The notes beneath the pieces were generated by a model. That model saw only the letters and a list, made by a program, of their open reading frames with translations. It searched no databases and was not told where the DNA came from. DNA of 64,000 nt. Origin: AV40 sp035538875 (lineage in GTDB: Bacteria; Verrucomicrobiota; Verrucomicrobiia; Chthoniobacterales; UBA10450). The stretch covers positions 1 to 64,000 of the forward strand of contig DATLJP010000022.1 in the NCBI GenBank assembly GCA_035538875.1, written 5' to 3'. Position 1 is the first letter of the stretch. Every line of letters begins with the position of its first letter. The position numbers and the translations under genes are program-made. Below, piece by piece: positions 52,366 to 60,512 of the stretch.

Positions 52366-54120
52366 TTACTTCTTCGCTTTTTTCGACTTGGATTCTTTCG
52401 CCTCTTTATGGGCCGGCTTTGATTCCCTCGTGGCCGTGGCCTTCTTGGATTCGCCTGGCCTATATTCTTCCTGCTCAGCGGCGGCGAATGCTTTCTCCAA
52501 TCCGACCATGTCTTCGCCCGGTCGGAGCGTGTCGAATGTTTCCGCTTCCTTGCGCAATTGTTCTTCGGTGTAGTTCGCAGCTTTGATCGACAACCCGATG
52601 CGGCGCTCGACTTTGTCGACTTTGATTACGCGCGCTTCTACTTCCTGTCCAACTTTCAGAACGTCTTTTACCTTTGCGACGTGGTCTTCGCTCAACTGTG
52701 AAATGTGAACGAGCCCATCGATGTCATCCTGCAATTGCACGAACGCGCCGAAACTCGCGAGCTTGGTCACGTTGCCTTTCACTAAATCGCCGATCTTGTA
52801 TTTTTGATCGATGTTCTTCCACGGATCTTCGGTGAGTTGTTTGATGCCGAGACTGATCCGCTGATTGGTTTTGTCGATGTCAATGACTTCGGCTTCGACT
52901 TCGTCGCCTTTCTTAAAGACTTCGCTCGGATGGTTGATCTTCCGGGTCCAACTCAAATCTGAAACGTGGATCATTCCGTCCATTCCTTCCTCGAGCTCCA
53001 CGAACGCACCATACGCGGTCATGTTCCGGATTGTTCCTTTCACGCGGCTGCCGATCGTAAATTTCTTCTCAATCTCGTCCCACGGATTCGGTTCGAGCTG
53101 ACGCAGACCGAGTGAAATTTTCTGCTCTTCCTTATTCACGCCGAGAACAACGGCTTCGACTGCCTGACCCACCGTCAAAATATCCGACGGCCGCATGATT
53201 CGTTTCGTCCAGGAAAGTTCGGAGACGTGAATGAGACCTTCGACGCCCTCCTCGAGCTCCACGAATGCGCCGTAAGGAACCAGATTCGTGATCTTGCCTT
53301 TAACCTTTTGACCGGCGGGGAAGCGTTCCTCAATCTGATCCCATGGATTTTTCTGTGTCTGCTTCAGACCTAACGAAACGCGTTCTTTCTCTTTATTAAT
53401 ATCGAGCACCCGGACTTCGAGTTGCTGGCCTACTTTAACGAGCTCACTCGGATGTCCTAGTCGGCCCCAGGTCATGTCGGTGATGTGGAGTAAGCCGTCC
53501 ATGCCATCGAGATCGATAAACGCACCAAAGTCGGTCAGATTTTTCACCGTGCCGGTGACGCGGTCGCCGACGTTCACGCTGTCCATGAACTTCTGTCGCT
53601 TCTCGCTTCGCTCTTGTTCGATCAGCTCGCGCCGGCTCAAAACAACATTGCGCCGATCGTCGTTGACTTTGACAATTTTGAAATCGTAAGTGTTGCCGAC
53701 GAACTGCTGTAAATCCTTAGGCGGCACGATGTCGATCTGCGACGCCGGCAAAAATGCTTCCACGCCGATGTTCACCATCAAGCCGCCTTTGACGACCGAT
53801 TTCACTTTGCCTTTGATCAGGCCGTCTTCCTGAAAAACGCTCGCGATCTTGTTCCAATTCTGGCGATAAGCGGCCTTTTCCTTCGAAAGTACGACCATGC
53901 CTTCGTCGTTCTCGAGTCGCTCCAGCAACACGTCGACTTCATCGCCGACTTCCAAATTGTCCACGTCCTCGAACTCGACCAGCGGAATGACACCCTCGGA
54001 TTTGTAACCGATGTCGACCAGCACTTCGCGCGGGCGAATTTCCAAGATTCGTCCCTTAACAATCGAACCCTCCCGGAAATCCGGCATCGGCTTCGACATG
54101 ACATCCTGCATTTGCACCAT
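52366..54120 (-). CDS. rpsA: 30S ribosomal protein S1
   Basis: RNA-binding protein that helps mRNAs reach the 30S subunit. The 584 residues contain six S1/OB domains (about 18-80, 99-163, 184-253, 269-340, 356-427 and 443-511), with repeats such as GAFIDLDGMDGLLHITDMTW and GAFVELEEGMDGMIHVSDLS, and a Lys-rich tail. The first Met is one of three close ATGs (codons 1, 4 and 8). The 221 bases downstream, to the pseudogene at 52144, hold only a weak hairpin near 52318-52335 (AACGCT/AGCGTT). Confidence 0.96.
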   Translation of the reverse strand: MVQMQDVMSKPMPDFREGSIVKGRILEIRPREVLVDIGYKSEGVIPLVEFEDVDNLEVGDEVDVLLERLENDEGMVVLSKEKAAYRQNWNKIASVFQEDGLIKGKVKSVVKGGLMVNIGVEAFLPASQIDIVPPKDLQQFVGNTYDFKIVKVNDDRRNVVLSRRELIEQERSEKRQKFMDSVNVGDRVTGTVKNLTDFGAFIDLDGMDGLLHITDMTWGRLGHPSELVKVGQQLEVRVLDINKEKERVSLGLKQTQKNPWDQIEERFPAGQKVKGKITNLVPYGAFVELEEGVEGLIHVSELSWTKRIMRPSDILTVGQAVEAVVLGVNKEEQKISLGLRQLEPNPWDEIEKKFTIGSRVKGTIRNMTAYGAFVELEEGMDGMIHVSDLSWTRKINHPSEVFKKGDEVEAEVIDIDKTNQRISLGIKQLTEDPWKNIDQKYKIGDLVKGNVTKLASFGAFVQLQDDIDGLVHISQLSEDHVAKVKDVLKVGQEVEARVIKVDKVERRIGLSIKAANYTEEQLRKEAETFDTLRPGEDMVGLEKAFAAAEQEEYRPGESKKATATRESKPAHKEAKESKSKKAKK

Positions 54121-54286
54121 AATAAATAGAGGCTCCGTAGACCTATGGCCCCGAAATCCTTCGAGGAAATTTCCGCGGCGCGAACCGGCGAAAACGCAGC
54201 GCCACAGTAGATGTTTTCGCGCACTTGGTCAACTGTGGTCCTGCCTTTGTTGAGCCGGGCGCGTTTTTCTCCATATTTCTTTCAAG

Positions 54287-54829
54287 ATGTCGATCTTGCG
54301 AAGCGCGTTCTTGGCGGCAGCGGGAGTGTCTTTAGCTTGCGCGTACGGCCAGGACGAACTGGCCAAGAGACTTGTAAAACTTGGTGCCGAGCAAGAAGTC
54401 GTCAAAGCAATTAAGTCGCCGGATTTGAGTGTTGTTCATCTCTGGGCGCCGTGGTGCTCGAATTGCCAGGCCGAGCTGGAAAACGGCGGCTGGCTGAAAA
54501 TGGTGAAAACCAACCCGCAGGTGAAATTTTATTTTGTTTCGGTTTGGAACGACGGCGGGGATGGAAAATCGATGCTGCAAAGATTCCAAATCGTGGATCA
54601 ACCGAACGTAACGATTCTCGCCGATCCCGGTCCGCGCCGTGGTGACAACAAGGTCAAGCAATTTGCCGGCATGCCGCTTTCATGGATTCCAACGACATGG
54701 GTTTATAAAGAAGGCGATCTTCGTTACGCGCTAAATTACGGTGAAGTTCGTTTTGACGTGCTCCAACAATTTATCGAAGACAGCAAGAATGAATGGTCAC
54801 ATAAGGGCGAGCCCAATTTGCCGCAATGA
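54287..54829 (+). CDS. Secreted TlpA-like thioredoxin-fold protein
   Basis: A 180-residue protein with a short signal peptide (about 1-20, MSILRSAFLAAAGVSLACAY) and a thioredoxin fold with the active site HLWAPWCSNC (Cys57, Cys60), then VKFYFVSVWNDGGDGKSMLQ and the cis-Pro region GMPLSWIPTTWVYKEGDL. Likely a periplasmic disulfide reductase. Its stop overlaps the ATG of the retropepsin-like gene by 4 bases. Confidence 0.82.
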   Translation: MSILRSAFLAAAGVSLACAYGQDELAKRLVKLGAEQEVVKAIKSPDLSVVHLWAPWCSNCQAELENGGWLKMVKTNPQVKFYFVSVWNDGGDGKSMLQRFQIVDQPNVTILADPGPRRGDNKVKQFAGMPLSWIPTTWVYKEGDLRYALNYGEVRFDVLQQFIEDSKNEWSHKGEPNLPQ

Positions 54830-55674
54830 CAACCGCGACGATCTCGCCCCGCAGTTCGAAAGTTAAATTCCGTCTCGTCGGTGGTGCGCAGCCGTTGATT
54901 CTGTTACCAGTTCTCGTAGACGGTCGTGGTCCGCTCGATTTTATTCTCGATACCGGTGCGGGAACTTCCCTGCTTTCTTCCGAGCTTGCGAAGGAACTCG
55001 GCGTGCAGATTCTTGGCTCGAAAGAAGGTCAAAGCGCGGGAGGCAAAGTAGCGGTCTCGCTCGCAACGGTCGATTCGCTCGTAGTTGGCGAGACAAAATT
55101 GGAAGATGTAGATGTTGGAGTTGTCGATCTTTCGCAAATTGGAAAGGCAATCGGCGCGAAAATCGCCGGCGACCTCGGCTACAATTTCCTGAAGTATTTC
55201 CGGGTCACGATCGACTATCGCGATTGCGAGATCTGGTTTGAGGACCCCAAGCGGGTTGAAAGTTTCGCGCGTGGCGCGTACACGGAAATTCCAATTCGCC
55301 TGGCGAATTCAGCGAAACCTCTCGTTCTCGCCGATGCGCACGCGAACGGCCGCGGACCGTTTCAATTCGCAATCGACACCGGCACATCGACGACTGCGAT
55401 TTCGCCCGAGCTTGCTAACCAACTCGGCGTGGAAAGCTCGCCGGTTGGCGCTGGCACGACGGGTGGGGTGCCGGTCGATTTTTCGGCCGGATCGCTACAG
55501 TCTTTTCAACTCGGCGGTGCTAAGATCGATAACATGGCGGTCGTGGTCGCAGATTTCTTTACTATGCTGAATGCCGCGATCGGCGCGAACCTCGACGGTA
55601 TTGTCGGCTACAATTTTCTCCGCAATTACAAAGTCGTGATCGACTATCCCCGCGAAACGCTCACATTATTCTAA
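54826..55674 (+). CDS. Two-domain retropepsin-like aspartic protease
   Basis: A 282-residue protein with two consecutive retropepsin-type domains. The first has LDFILDTGAGTSLLSSELAK (Asp42) and ends IAGDLGYNFLKYFRVTIDY; the second has FQFAIDTGTSTTAISPELAN (Asp184) and ends LDGIVGYNFLRNYKVVIDYP. Each repeat has its own DTG plus a flap and the hydrophobic-Gly (GYNFL) element, so the two halves can pair within one chain as in pepsins. No signal peptide. It follows the TlpA-like gene with an ATGA overlap, and cystathionine beta-synthase follows after 1 base. Confidence 0.8.
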   Translation: MTTATISPRSSKVKFRLVGGAQPLILLPVLVDGRGPLDFILDTGAGTSLLSSELAKELGVQILGSKEGQSAGGKVAVSLATVDSLVVGETKLEDVDVGVVDLSQIGKAIGAKIAGDLGYNFLKYFRVTIDYRDCEIWFEDPKRVESFARGAYTEIPIRLANSAKPLVLADAHANGRGPFQFAIDTGTSTTAISPELANQLGVESSPVGAGTTGGVPVDFSAGSLQSFQLGGAKIDNMAVVVADFFTMLNAAIGANLDGIVGYNFLRNYKVVIDYPRETLTLF

Positions 55675-55675
55675 G

Positions 55676-57121
55676 ATGCTCGAAGTTCCGACACCTCCCA
55701 GCGCAACAAAGAAGCCGCCGGCCATTCTCTCCATGATCGGCGAGACACCGCTGGTCGAGATCACCCAATTCGACACTGGTCCCTGTCAGCTCTTTTTAAA
55801 ATTGGAAAATCAAAACCCGACAGGCTCGATTAAGGACCGCATCGCGTTGTCGATGATTGAAGCGGCGGAAGAGGACGGAAAGCTCGAGTTAGGCGGGACG
55901 GTGATCGAAGCAACCGCCGGAAATACTGGGCTCGGCCTGGCACTCGTCGCGGCAGCCAAAGGTTACCGCGTGCTGCTCGTGATTCCCGACAAGATGTCGC
56001 AGGAAAAAATTTCCCACGTGCGCGCGCTCGGCGCAGAAGTCCGGTTGACCCGCTCGGATGTGATGCGCGGGCACCCGGAATATTACCAGGACGTCGCCGC
56101 GCGCTTGGCCGAGGAAATTCCGGGCGCGTTTTACGTGAATCAATTCGGCAACCCGGCGAATCCGCTCGCGCACGAACGCACCACCGGTCCGGAGATTTGG
56201 GAGCAAATGCGTCACGATCTCGATGCAATTGTCGTAGGTGTTGGGTCGGGCGGAACCTTGACGGGTCTCGGTAGATTTTTTAATCGGGTGAAACCGCGCC
56301 GCGGAATCGAAATGGTTCTCGCAGATCCGACCGGCTCCGTTTTGTACGAATATGTAAAGACTGGGAAATTGGTGCCGTCCGGCAGTTGGGCCGTTGAAGG
56401 CATCGGCGAGGATTTCATTCCCGACATCGCCGACATGTCGCTTGTGACCGACGCTTACGAGATCGATGATGAGGAGAGTTTCGCGACCGCGCGGGAACTC
56501 TTGCGGAAGGAAGGAATCTTCGGCGGCTCATCAACGGGAACTCTCGTTGCCGGCGCGTTGCGATACTGCCGCAAACAAACCCGGGCGAAACGGGTCGTCA
56601 GTTTGGTTCCCGACACCGGGAACAAATACCTCTCGAAGATGTACAACGATTTTTGGATGGCAGAGCAGGGATTTATCCATCGGCCGCCGCACGGCGATCT
56701 GAGCGATTTGATCAGTCATCGTTATGAAGCCGGTGAAGTCATCACCGTTGGTCCAACCGACAGCCTGCTTACAGCCTACAAGCGAATGCGTGACAGCGAT
56801 GTATCGCAGTTGCCGGTTGTCGATCAAAACGGCCGCGCAGTCGGAATCATCGATGAGTCGGACATTCTCGTGAAAGTGCATCGCGACCCGACGCACTTTA
56901 ACGATCCGGTTCAGAATGCGATGACAGATAAGTTGGAAACACTTCCGCCGACGGCGAAGATCAATGATCTTCTTGAAGTCTTTGATCGCGGTCGCGTCGC
57001 GATTGTGATGGAGGGTGATAAATTTCTGGGCCTGATCACGCGCACCGATTTGCTTTCCTATTTGCGGCTCAACATGCCGAAGTCAGCCGCGCCGCGAGAG
57101 CGCGAATACAGCCAAAGCTAA
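55676..57121 (+). CDS. Cystathionine beta-synthase (PALP plus CBS pair)
   Basis: Condenses serine or an activated serine with homocysteine to cystathionine; may also act as cysteine synthase. The PLP domain (about 15-325) has ENQNPTGSIKDR with Lys53, the EATAGNTGLGLALVAAAKGY loop, GVGSGGTLTGLGRF and GGSSTGTLVAGALRY. Two CBS domains follow (about 350-405 and 415-470), which in some homologues bind adenosyl ligands. No heme-binding N-terminal region is present. The next gene is the cystathionine gamma-synthase/lyase, so this is a transsulfuration pair. Confidence 0.87.
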   Translation: MLEVPTPPSATKKPPAILSMIGETPLVEITQFDTGPCQLFLKLENQNPTGSIKDRIALSMIEAAEEDGKLELGGTVIEATAGNTGLGLALVAAAKGYRVLLVIPDKMSQEKISHVRALGAEVRLTRSDVMRGHPEYYQDVAARLAEEIPGAFYVNQFGNPANPLAHERTTGPEIWEQMRHDLDAIVVGVGSGGTLTGLGRFFNRVKPRRGIEMVLADPTGSVLYEYVKTGKLVPSGSWAVEGIGEDFIPDIADMSLVTDAYEIDDEESFATARELLRKEGIFGGSSTGTLVAGALRYCRKQTRAKRVVSLVPDTGNKYLSKMYNDFWMAEQGFIHRPPHGDLSDLISHRYEAGEVITVGPTDSLLTAYKRMRDSDVSQLPVVDQNGRAVGIIDESDILVKVHRDPTHFNDPVQNAMTDKLETLPPTAKINDLLEVFDRGRVAIVMEGDKFLGLITRTDLLSYLRLNMPKSAAPREREYSQS

Positions 57122-57189
57122 CTAGCCTCAGTTCGAGGCGGGTACAAGAGTCTGAAACTTTTCCGGGCGAATCGGGAGAGAAGGTCAGT

Positions 57190-58431
57190 ATGAGCCTTAC
57201 TCGCCTAAACCCCCAATTAACGTTCCCTAAACTGTCGCGCGCGCGAAATCTACGTAACGTTGGGGATCACGTGAAGAAACAAAACGCGTTCGCAACCCGC
57301 GCGATCCACGCCGGACAGGAGCCCGATCCAACGACCGGCGCGATCATGACGCCGATTTACGCTACATCGACTTACGTCCAAGAAAGTCCGGGCAAGCACA
57401 AAGGCTACGACTACTCGCGGTCGATTAATCCGACCCGGCTCGCTTATGAAAAATGCATTGCTGATCTCGAGAGCGGAACGCGCGGCTTTGCTTTCGCTTC
57501 CGGACTCGCGGCCATGTCGACGGTTCTCGACTTGCTCGAAAGCGGTTCGCACGTCGTTGTTAGCGACGATCTTTACGGCGGAACGTTTCGACTTTTTGAA
57601 AAAGTTCGCCGCGGTTCGGCAAATCTCGATTTCACTTACGTCGATCTGACGGATGCCTCGCGCTTCGAGAAGGCGATCAAACAGAGCACGCGCATGGTTT
57701 GGATCGAGACACCCAGCAATCCACTGCTCAAGATCATCGACTTGGAAGCGATTGCGAAGACCGCGCGCGAACACAAAATCCTTTCGGTGTCCGACAACAC
57801 CTTCGCTACGCCATGGATCCAGCGACCAATCGAATTTGGCTTCGACATTGTCGTTCATTCGGCGACGAAGTATTTGAACGGTCATTCCGACATAGTCGGC
57901 GGCGTTGCGGTTGTCGGAGACAACAAAGAACTCGGGGATAGAATGTGGTTCCTGCAAAATTCCGTCGGCGCGATCCAAGGCGCGTTCGATAGCTTTCTTG
58001 TGCTCCGCAGTTTGAAAACGCTCGCCCTGCGCATGGAGCGCCATTGTGCGAACGCGCTCGAAATTGCCCGCTGGCTCGAAGAACGATCGCAGGTAAAATC
58101 GGTCAGCTATCCTGGATTGAAATCACATCCCCAACACGATCGCGCGCGGACACAGATGCGCGGGTTCGGCGGAATGGTCACGATCGTTTTGAATACTGAT
58201 CTGGAAGGCACAAAACGATTCCTCGAGCATACACATCTCTTCTCGCTCGCGGAGAGTTTGGGCGGCGTCGAGAGCCTGATCAACCATCCGGCGCTGATGA
58301 CTCACGCGTCCATTCCAAAAGAGCAACGTGAAGCGCTTGGCGTCACCGATTCGCTCGTTCGAATCTCAGTCGGCGTGGAAGACTTGCGGGATTTGATCGA
58401 CGACCTGCAATTTGGTTTCGAAGCGGTCTGA
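57190..58431 (+). CDS. Cystathionine gamma-synthase/gamma-lyase (Cys/Met PLP family)
   Basis: PLP enzyme of the Cys/Met metabolism family: FATRAIHAGQEPDPTTGAIM start, YDYSRSINPTRLAYE, SGLAAMSTVLDLL, and the PLP-lysine block HSATKYLNGHSDIVGG (Lys227 from ATG 57190). With cystathionine beta-synthase upstream, gamma-lyase in reverse transsulfuration (methionine to cysteine) is the more likely role. The start is uncertain: ATG 57190 has a GAGAAGG ribosome site, but its first 27 codons are not typical; GTG 57271 (VKKQNAFATRAIHAG) gives the family N-terminus. Confidence 0.88.
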   Translation: MSLTRLNPQLTFPKLSRARNLRNVGDHVKKQNAFATRAIHAGQEPDPTTGAIMTPIYATSTYVQESPGKHKGYDYSRSINPTRLAYEKCIADLESGTRGFAFASGLAAMSTVLDLLESGSHVVVSDDLYGGTFRLFEKVRRGSANLDFTYVDLTDASRFEKAIKQSTRMVWIETPSNPLLKIIDLEAIAKTAREHKILSVSDNTFATPWIQRPIEFGFDIVVHSATKYLNGHSDIVGGVAVVGDNKELGDRMWFLQNSVGAIQGAFDSFLVLRSLKTLALRMERHCANALEIARWLEERSQVKSVSYPGLKSHPQHDRARTQMRGFGGMVTIVLNTDLEGTKRFLEHTHLFSLAESLGGVESLINHPALMTHASIPKEQREALGVTDSLVRISVGVEDLRDLIDDLQFGFEAV

Positions 58432-58432
58432 A

Positions 58433-58483
58433 TTGTAGGGCGGCCTATCAGCCGCAGGGGTGTGTCACAGAAACGCCCTACAA
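58433..58483. repeat. REP-like intergenic palindrome
   Basis: TTGTAGGGCG at 58433-58442 and its exact reverse complement CGCCCTACAA at 58474-58483 enclose 31 bases that hold a second, inner stem (GCGGC at 58440-58444 with GCCGC at 58451-58455). Such compact, GC-rich palindromes between genes are typical of REP-type dispersed repeats. It lies directly behind the stop of the cystathionine enzyme gene and could also stop transcription. No other copy is seen in this window. Confidence 0.65.
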
Positions 58484-58515
58484 ATCCTGTGCAGATCATT
58501 TAAAGTCTCCACGCG

Positions 58516-59607
58516 ATGGGCAACACCTTCGGCCAACTTTTTCGGGTCACGACGTTCGGCGAATCGCACAGTGGCGGTATCGGTGTCGTGATCGATGGTT
58601 GCCCGCCAAAGATCGACATCTCCGAAGCAGAGGTTCAATGCGAGCTGGATCGCCGTCGTCCCGGTCAAAGTAAAATTACCACGCAACGGCAGGAGGAAGA
58701 TCGCTGCGAAATTCTTTCCGGCGTTTTTGAAGGCAAGACGCTCGGTACGCCGATTGCAATTCTGGCTCGCAACAAAGATGCGCGACCGGAGGATTATGCC
58801 GAGGTCGCAAAGAAATTTCGGCCGTCGCATGCCGATTTCACTTACGAGGCCAAGTACGGAATTAGAAATTGGCAGGGTGGTGGACGTGCGTCAGCTCGCG
58901 AAACGATCGCCCGCGTCGCCGCTGGCGTGATTGCTCGAAAAACTCTACGATCATTCTATCCGAAGATCGACATCGTGGCTTATGTTGCGCAAATCCACGA
59001 GCTCACCGCCAAAGTCGACAGGTCGAAGGTGAATACCGCCCATGTCGATGCAAATATTGTCCGTTGTCCGGACAAAGCGGCGGCCAAAAAAATGATTTCA
59101 TTGATCGAGAAAACGCGCGCGGAGGGCGATTCGTTAGGCGGAGCGATCGAATGTGTCGTGAGAAACGGGCCAGTCGGATTAGGTGAACCGGTTTTCGATA
59201 AACTCGAAGCCGATTTGGCAAAGGCGATGCTCAGCTTGCCGGCGACAAAAGGCTTTGAGATCGGTTCTGGGTTTTCTGCCATGCGAATGCGCGGCTCCGA
59301 ACACAACGATCCGTTTGAAATGCGCGGTGGCAAAGTTCGGACGCAGACGAATTATTCTGGAGGAATTCAGGGAGGGATCTCCAACGGAGAGGAAATTTAT
59401 TTTCGCGTGGCGTTCAAACCGACCGCAACCATTGCCCGTGAGCAGAAAACTGTCAGCGCTGGACGCGAACAGACCAAACTGGCGATACGCGGTCGCCACG
59501 ATCCATGCGTGCTGCCGCGCGCTGTGCCAATGGTCGAAGCCATGGCCGCATTAGTCCTCTGCGATCACGTGCTTCGTCAGCGCGCGATCAGTTTTTCGAA
59601 CGCATGA
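58516..59607 (+). CDS. aroC: Chorismate synthase
   Basis: Last shikimate step: EPSP to chorismate, needing reduced FMN. The 363 residues begin GNTFGQLFRVTTFGESHSGG and have the three signature regions: the FGESHSGGIGVVIDGCP start, RPSHADFTYEAKYGIRNWQGGGRASARETIARV, and SGGIQGGISNGEEIYFRVAFKP. Its TGA overlaps the ATG of the CvpA-like gene (ATGA). Confidence 0.97.
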   Translation: MGNTFGQLFRVTTFGESHSGGIGVVIDGCPPKIDISEAEVQCELDRRRPGQSKITTQRQEEDRCEILSGVFEGKTLGTPIAILARNKDARPEDYAEVAKKFRPSHADFTYEAKYGIRNWQGGGRASARETIARVAAGVIARKTLRSFYPKIDIVAYVAQIHELTAKVDRSKVNTAHVDANIVRCPDKAAAKKMISLIEKTRAEGDSLGGAIECVVRNGPVGLGEPVFDKLEADLAKAMLSLPATKGFEIGSGFSAMRMRGSEHNDPFEMRGGKVRTQTNYSGGIQGGISNGEEIYFRVAFKPTATIAREQKTVSAGREQTKLAIRGRHDPCVLPRAVPMVEAMAALVLCDHVLRQRAISFSNA

Positions 59608-60512
59608 ATTCGCAAATTCAGTCCGTCGCCGGTTCGCCGCTTTGGCAGATCGTCTTCGTCTCCTTCGCGCTCGTTTTGATTCTGTTCGAAATCGTGCGCG
59701 GTTGGCGGCGAGGTTTGCCGCGACAAGTTGCACGGCTCGGTGCGCTCATTGCCGCATATTTTGCGGCGTTCTTCGGCGGCAAGTTTCTCGCGCCGCTTCT
59801 TGGGATGTTTGTCCGAATGCCGGACGCGCTCTTGTCCATCTGCGCCGGGGCCATCTTCGCGCTTATCGTTTACGTGGTCATTAGCGGGACGGGTTCGGCT
59901 CTTTTTCGGCCAACGGATCAACACGAATGGTTGATCGTTCGATTGTTTTACGGATCCGCTGGCGCAGTGCTCGGGGTGTTCTTCGGTTTATTTTTGGTGT
60001 GGCTGATGATCGTTGCCATTCGATCGATCGGTTCCGTTGCCAACGCAGAAGTTCGGGAGCAAGCAAACGATTCGAGTGTTGTGCACGCGGTCGATGTGCG
60101 ACGACGCCTGCTAGGAGAAGCAAGCGAAGAGGAGGCGCCACTTACGACTTCTTTGGCGCGCTTGAAAAATTCGCTGGAGATGGGCGTGATCGGTAATGCG
60201 GTCAAGAAAGTCGATGTCGTTCCGCAAAGAACTTACGATCTCATGGAGAAAATTGGGCAGGTCGCGGCGAATCCACAGAACGCAGAGCGCTTTCTTTCCT
60301 ATCCTGGCTCACGTGAATTGAGCGAGCATCCAAAAATCATTGCGTTACGTAATGATCAGGAGATCGCGCAAATGCTGGCGCAGGGACAATTACTTGAGTT
60401 GATTCAAGATCAACGGATCATCGATGCGGCGAATGATCCCGATTTGCACGAGCGATTGACAAAAATCGATTTGAGCGCAGCGCTAGACTATGCCCTGCAG
60501 AAATCGCAATGA
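59604..60512 (+). CDS. CvpA-family membrane protein
   Basis: A 302-residue protein. Its N-terminal half has the CvpA-like arrangement of four hydrophobic helices (about 12-30, 43-62, 75-95 and 108-130), with FEIVRGWRRGLPRQVARLGA as the family's conserved basic region; the C-terminal half is soluble and helical (LKNSLEMGVIGNAVKKVD and onward). CvpA is tied to colicin V production and envelope homeostasis in E. coli. Both ends overlap neighbours by ATGA junctions (aroC and gatB), so it is part of the operon. Confidence 0.75.
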   Translation: MNSQIQSVAGSPLWQIVFVSFALVLILFEIVRGWRRGLPRQVARLGALIAAYFAAFFGGKFLAPLLGMFVRMPDALLSICAGAIFALIVYVVISGTGSALFRPTDQHEWLIVRLFYGSAGAVLGVFFGLFLVWLMIVAIRSIGSVANAEVREQANDSSVVHAVDVRRRLLGEASEEEAPLTTSLARLKNSLEMGVIGNAVKKVDVVPQRTYDLMEKIGQVAANPQNAERFLSYPGSRELSEHPKIIALRNDQEIAQMLAQGQLLELIQDQRIIDAANDPDLHERLTKIDLSAALDYALQKSQ

